Made by a program: the position numbers and the translations under genes. This document shows positions 14,106-16,993 of a stretch of 16,993 bases of DNA, one piece after another (positions within the stretch are counted from its first letter, which is position 1; each line of letters opens with the position of its first letter). Location: contig NVXA01000009.1 in NCBI GenBank assembly GCA_002746395.1, forward strand, positions 15,610-32,602, read 5' to 3'. The notes beneath the pieces are model-generated. The model was not told the origin of the DNA. It searched no databases and saw nothing but the letters and a program-made list of their open reading frames with translations. The DNA comes from Paracoccaceae bacterium (GTDB taxonomy: Bacteria; Pseudomonadota; Alphaproteobacteria; Rhodobacterales; Rhodobacteraceae).

Positions 14106-15116
14106 ATGACCGACCTTCTAAGCGAACTACTGTCCGAGCGCGACTGGCTGCTTGGCGATGGCGCTACCGGAACCACCCTGTTCAATATGGGTTTGGAAGC
14201 GGGTGAGGCGCCCGAGATTTGGAACGAAACCCACCCTGACCGCATTCGCGCGTTATATGACGGGGCTATTAATTCCGGCAGCGATATTTTTCTTACAAAT
14301 TCATTTGGTGGTAACTATTCGCGCCTAAAGTTGCATGACCGTCAGAATGACGTGTTCACACTAAACCGCATCGCCGCCGAGATCGGGCGCGAGGCAGCCG
14401 ATGCGTCTGGCCGCAAGATTGTTGTGGCTGGGTCAGTTGGCCCCACAGGGGAAATTATGGAGCCCGTCGGGGAGCTTTCGTTCAACAGTGCTGTTGATAT
14501 ATTCGAAGAACAAACCAAAGGCTTGATGGAAGGCGGAGCCGATGTGCTTTGGTTGGAGACAATTTCGGCGCCCGAAGAATATAAAGCGGCAGCGAAGGCG
14601 TTTCAGAACGTCGGCGCACCGTGGGTTGGCACGATGAGCTTTGATACAGCCGGACGCACCATGATGGGTGTGACTGCGACCGATATGGTAGAAATGGTCG
14701 AGAGTATCGAAAATAAACCGATTGCCTTTGGCGCAAACTGCGGCGTCGGGGCCTCCGATTTGTTGCGCACGTTAATCGGGTTTGGCAAGGCGAACCCTTC
14801 CATTCCTGTTATTTCCAAGGGGAATGCTGGCATTCCAAAATATGTTCACGGGCATATCCATTACGATGGCACGCCGGAACTGATGGGGGAATACGCCTTA
14901 CTGGCACGCGATGCCGGGGCCAAGATCATCGGCGGGTGTTGTGGCACGTTACCCGAACATCTGGTTGCCATGAAAGCGGCACTGGAATCTCGCCCACGCG
15001 GCCCAGTGCCGGATGCGGACACAATTCGCGCCACGCTCGGTGGGTTTTCGTCTGATTCTGATGGTCTGGATGGCGGTACAGCTGCCAAACGCCGGAATCG
15101 CCGGCGCGGCGCGTAA
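14106..15116 (+). CDS. Homocysteine S-methyltransferase module of a split methionine synthase
   Basis: This 336-residue protein is a homocysteine S-methyltransferase TIM barrel. Visible are LLGDGATGTTLFNMGL near the N-terminus and three zinc-binding cysteines: Cys212 (GANCGVG) and Cys278-Cys279 (GGCCGT). The zinc holds and activates homocysteine as thiolate. Similar proteins are often annotated as betaine-homocysteine methyltransferase (bmt). Here a corrinoid protein follows, so the methyl donor is more likely methyl-cobalamin on that protein, matching the homocysteine-binding part of MetH. The tail from about residue 315 is Gly/Ser/Asp-rich and ends RRNRRRGA, probably disordered. A GAGG site lies upstream of the ATG. 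It follows sufE closely and precedes the corrinoid gene by 105 nt. Family is certain; the donor is inferred. Confidence 0.88.
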   Translation: MTDLLSELLSERDWLLGDGATGTTLFNMGLEAGEAPEIWNETHPDRIRALYDGAINSGSDIFLTNSFGGNYSRLKLHDRQNDVFTLNRIAAEIGREAADASGRKIVVAGSVGPTGEIMEPVGELSFNSAVDIFEEQTKGLMEGGADVLWLETISAPEEYKAAAKAFQNVGAPWVGTMSFDTAGRTMMGVTATDMVEMVESIENKPIAFGANCGVGASDLLRTLIGFGKANPSIPVISKGNAGIPKYVHGHIHYDGTPELMGEYALLARDAGAKIIGGCCGTLPEHLVAMKAALESRPRGPVPDADTIRATLGGFSSDSDGLDGGTAAKRRNRRRGA

Positions 15117-15170
15117 GTCGGATATCGGCCAACGACGGTCGCAAACCGCCGAGAATTTATTGCATATTGC

Positions 15171-15185
15171 GCTGTAATTCACAGC
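15171..15185. repeat. Small inverted repeat before the corrinoid protein gene
   Basis: GCTGT-AATTC-ACAGC is a perfect 5-bp inverted repeat within the 105-nt gap between the homocysteine methyltransferase and corrinoid genes. It might be a weak hairpin or a protein-binding site. No cobalamin riboswitch features are visible in this gap, which is also too short for a full one. Confidence 0.25.
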
Positions 15186-15221
15186 TGAGGTTACAACCCG
15201 CACACACTTAGGAATACCACC

Positions 15222-15923
15222 ATGTCTGATGAAGAAGACGACCTAATTCTAAGCGAACTGAACGACGAAGAGCTTGTCCTGCAAATGATGGATGACCTTT
15301 ATGATGGCATGAAGCCGGAAATCGAAGAAGCCGTTAACATTCTGCTGGAACGCAAATGGACGCCTTACGACATTCTAACCAAAGCCCTTGTTGAGGGTAT
15401 GGCCATTGTCGGGGTCGATTTCCGTGACGGCATTTTGTTTGTGCCCGAAGTCCTGCTGGCGGCGGGCGCGATGAAGGGTGGCATGACAATCCTTAAGCCA
15501 CTGCTAATCGAAACCGGCGCGCCGCGTCTTGGTAAGATGGTTATTGGAACGGTCAAGGGCGACATTCATGACATCGGCAAAAACCTCGTTGGAATGATGA
15601 TGGAAGGGGCAGGGTTTGAAATCCATGACCTCGGCATCAACAACTCGCTGGAGGAATATATTGGCGCACTGGAATCTGAAGGGGCGGATATTTTGGGAAT
15701 GTCGGCGCTGCTTACAACCACGATGCCCTACATGAAAGTTGTCATTGATACGCTGGTGGAGCAGGGTAAACGAGACGATTATATCGTTCTGGTTGGCGGC
15801 GCACCGCTGAACGAAGAGTTTGGCAAAGCTATCGGTGCTGATGCATACTGCCGGGATGCGGCCGTAGCCGTGGAAACAGCCAAGGAATTCATGGCCAAGA
15901 AGCACAACCAGCTTTCGGCCTGA
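15222..15923 (+). CDS. Corrinoid (B12-binding) protein, MtbC/MetH-like
   Basis: This 233-residue protein carries a methyl group on cobalamin between methyltransferases. An acidic N-terminus (about 1-15) leads into a helical B12-binding cap (about 16-95) and a Rossmann-like cobalamin domain (about 105-225). The cobalt ligand is His116 in GDIHDIG (Asp114-x-His116-x-x-Gly119). The MSALLTTTMPYM block and the VLVGGAP loop are the other parts of the B12 signature. The size and two-domain layout match MtbC/MttC-type proteins and the B12 module of MetH. It lies 105 nt after the homocysteine methyltransferase and 9 nt before the DUF1638 gene. It probably donates methyl to homocysteine through the upstream protein. 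An AGGA motif lies upstream of the ATG. Confidence 0.92.
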   Translation: MSDEEDDLILSELNDEELVLQMMDDLYDGMKPEIEEAVNILLERKWTPYDILTKALVEGMAIVGVDFRDGILFVPEVLLAAGAMKGGMTILKPLLIETGAPRLGKMVIGTVKGDIHDIGKNLVGMMMEGAGFEIHDLGINNSLEEYIGALESEGADILGMSALLTTTMPYMKVVIDTLVEQGKRDDYIVLVGGAPLNEEFGKAIGADAYCRDAAVAVETAKEFMAKKHNQLSA

Positions 15924-15932
15924 TGTAATGCG

Positions 15933-16571
15933 ATGTCCAACACGGATGAACAACTAACGATCGACGGATTGAACGCGGACACTGCCGGTGGTCGCGTTCT
16001 TCTGTTGGCGTGTGGGGCCTTGGCGCGGGAAATTCTAGCGTTAATTAAGGTTAACGGCTGGACGCATATGGATTTGCAGTGCCTGCCTGCGAACTTGCAT
16101 CTTACCCCCGATAAAATCCCTGATGCGGTTGAGGCCTTGGTGGTTGAAGCCCGCGATAAATATGATGAGATATTCGTGGTTTACGCGGATTGTGGTACCG
16201 GTGGGCTGTTGCAAGCACGGTGCGATAAACTGGGTGTTAAGATGGCTGCGGGACCGCATTGTTATAGTTTCTTTGAGGGCAACGATGCTTTTGCCGCCCA
16301 CGCGGATACTGAATTCACATCGTTTTACCTGACCGATTTTCTTGTGCGCCAATTCGACAGTTTCGTGTGGAAACCCATGGGGTTGGACCGTCATCCGCAA
16401 TTGCGCGATATGCTATTTGGAAACTACGAGAAACTGGTTTACCTAGCGCAAACAGACCAGCCCGACCTCGACCTTCTGGCCGAGGATGCCGCAAAACGGC
16501 TGGGATTGGTTTTTGAACGACGTTTCACCGGATACGGTGATTTAACGGCAGAGCTGGCAAATTACACCTAA
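15933..16571 (+). CDS. DUF1638 protein linked to corrinoid methyltransferase
   Basis: The 212-residue protein matches DUF1638, a family without known function that I recall next to corrinoid methyltransferase genes in Rhodobacterales and methanogens. After a variable N-terminus it has LLLACGALAREI (Cys27), LQCLPANLHLTP (Cys50), YADCGTGGLLQARC (Cys87, Cys97) and GPHCYSFFEG (Cys110). These five cysteines sit in its most family-like blocks and suggest metal, Fe-S or corrinoid-related chemistry; this is inference. No signal peptide or membrane segment is seen, so it is probably cytoplasmic. The ATG at 15933 lacks a ribosome site and comes 9 nt after the corrinoid gene stop, so translation is likely coupled. 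Its TAA overlaps the TAG of the convergent regulator gene. Confidence 0.85.
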   Translation: MSNTDEQLTIDGLNADTAGGRVLLLACGALAREILALIKVNGWTHMDLQCLPANLHLTPDKIPDAVEALVVEARDKYDEIFVVYADCGTGGLLQARCDKLGVKMAAGPHCYSFFEGNDAFAAHADTEFTSFYLTDFLVRQFDSFVWKPMGLDRHPQLRDMLFGNYEKLVYLAQTDQPDLDLLAEDAAKRLGLVFERRFTGYGDLTAELANYT

Positions 16572-16993
16572 ACGTAATCACCGCGGCTAAGGCCGTATTT
16601 TGCCATTTTTTCGTTTAACGTGCGGCGGGGCAGGGCGAGTTCTTCCATCACCGATGCGACGGATCCACGATTTCGGCGCAGGGCATTTTCGATCAACATA
16701 CGTTCAAATGCTTCGACGTGTTCCTTCAACGGTTTTTCGCCACTCTGCTCGGATGGCTCACGAAGCCCTTCATCCGTTAATAATGACGCGATGCCCGTTT
16801 CCCCTCGACGAGATTGCAGAACAGCGCGTTCAGCAAGATTTTGCAATTGCCGGATGTTTCCAGGCCACGCAGCTTGCAGCAAATTAGCAGCATCTTGCGC
16901 CGTGAGTTCAGGAACATCACATCCGTAATCTTCGGAAAATAGCTGCAAGAAACGGGTGAACAATATCAGCACATCTTCACCACGCTCACGAAG
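16568..16993 (-). CDS. Sigma-54-dependent regulator, DctD-like, C-terminal part
   Basis: The frame runs off the right edge, so the start is not visible; 141 residues remain. They begin LRERGEDVLILFTRF, the end of a sigma-54-interacting AAA+ domain, and contain WPGNIRQLQNLAERAVL, the signature of this group. A Fis-type helix-turn-helix follows near the C-terminus (SVASVMEELALPRRTLNEKM). Such proteins are usually response regulators that activate sigma-54 promoters. The LPRRTLNEKMAKYGL ending resembles DctD, which controls C4-dicarboxylate uptake, but other NtrC-family members cannot be excluded because the receiver domain and GAFTGA loop lie outside the window. The stop codon overlaps that of the convergent DUF1638 gene. 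Confidence 0.83.
   Translation of the reverse strand, partial: LRERGEDVLILFTRFLQLFSEDYGCDVPELTAQDAANLLQAAWPGNIRQLQNLAERAVLQSRRGETGIASLLTDEGLREPSEQSGEKPLKEHVEAFERMLIENALRRNRGSVASVMEELALPRRTLNEKMAKYGLSRGDYV

Noticed and set aside
15117..15221. Possible cobalamin or SAM riboswitch before the corrinoid gene
   Set aside because: I find no B12-box-like sequence, the gap is too short for a cobalamin riboswitch, and no recognisable SAM aptamer core is visible. A covariance-model search would settle it.
15504..15953. A 149-codon minus-strand frame opposite the corrinoid gene
   Set aside because: It overlaps a clear B12-binding protein and shows no family features.

Overview
This window reads as a chromosomal core region of an alphaproteobacterium, most likely a member of the Rhodobacterales (Roseobacter group) with moderate GC. 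The signs are a short MlaD next to an NDUFA12-type complex I protein, a DUF2155 gene facing aat, an RNase E with a large acidic insert in its S1 domain and a terminal GWW motif, a PBP1A-prfB-rnd run, and a split cobalamin-dependent methionine synthase. I see no tRNA, rRNA, CRISPR array, insertion sequence or phage gene. No gene stands out as foreign by codon use.

Layout. Positions 1-984 (+) hold the end of an NDUFA12-like gene, mlaD and a DUF2155 periplasmic protein. They run head-on into aat-accC-accB and a DsbA-family thiol oxidoreductase, all on the minus strand (948-4320). The two groups overlap by 37 bp at their 3' ends. A class I aminotransferase (4451-5605, +) meets rne (5624-8170, -) at a shared bidirectional terminator. 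A 509-bp gap without a gene (8171-8679) separates rne from a long plus-strand series: PBP1A, prfB, rnd, sufE, a homocysteine methyltransferase module, a corrinoid protein and a DUF1638 protein (8680-16571). A partial sigma-54-dependent regulator (DctD-like) enters from the right end on the minus strand. Its stop codon overlaps that of the DUF1638 gene.

How the genes work together. accB and accC supply two parts of acetyl-CoA carboxylase for fatty acid synthesis. aat marks proteins for the N-end rule pathway. mlaD and the DUF2155 protein act at the cell envelope, as does PBP1A. rne and rnd process RNA, prfB ends translation and sufE serves Fe-S cluster assembly. The most interesting part is 14106-16571. 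Here the homocysteine-binding and B12-binding parts of a methionine synthase are separate proteins, followed closely by a DUF1638 protein with five cysteines and no known function. The pterin-binding and reactivation parts are not in the window.

Two gaps stand out against the gene order I remember from relatives: no aroQ next to accB, and no N-acetylmuramoyl-L-alanine amidase between rne and PBP1A. Both comparisons are from memory and need a database check.
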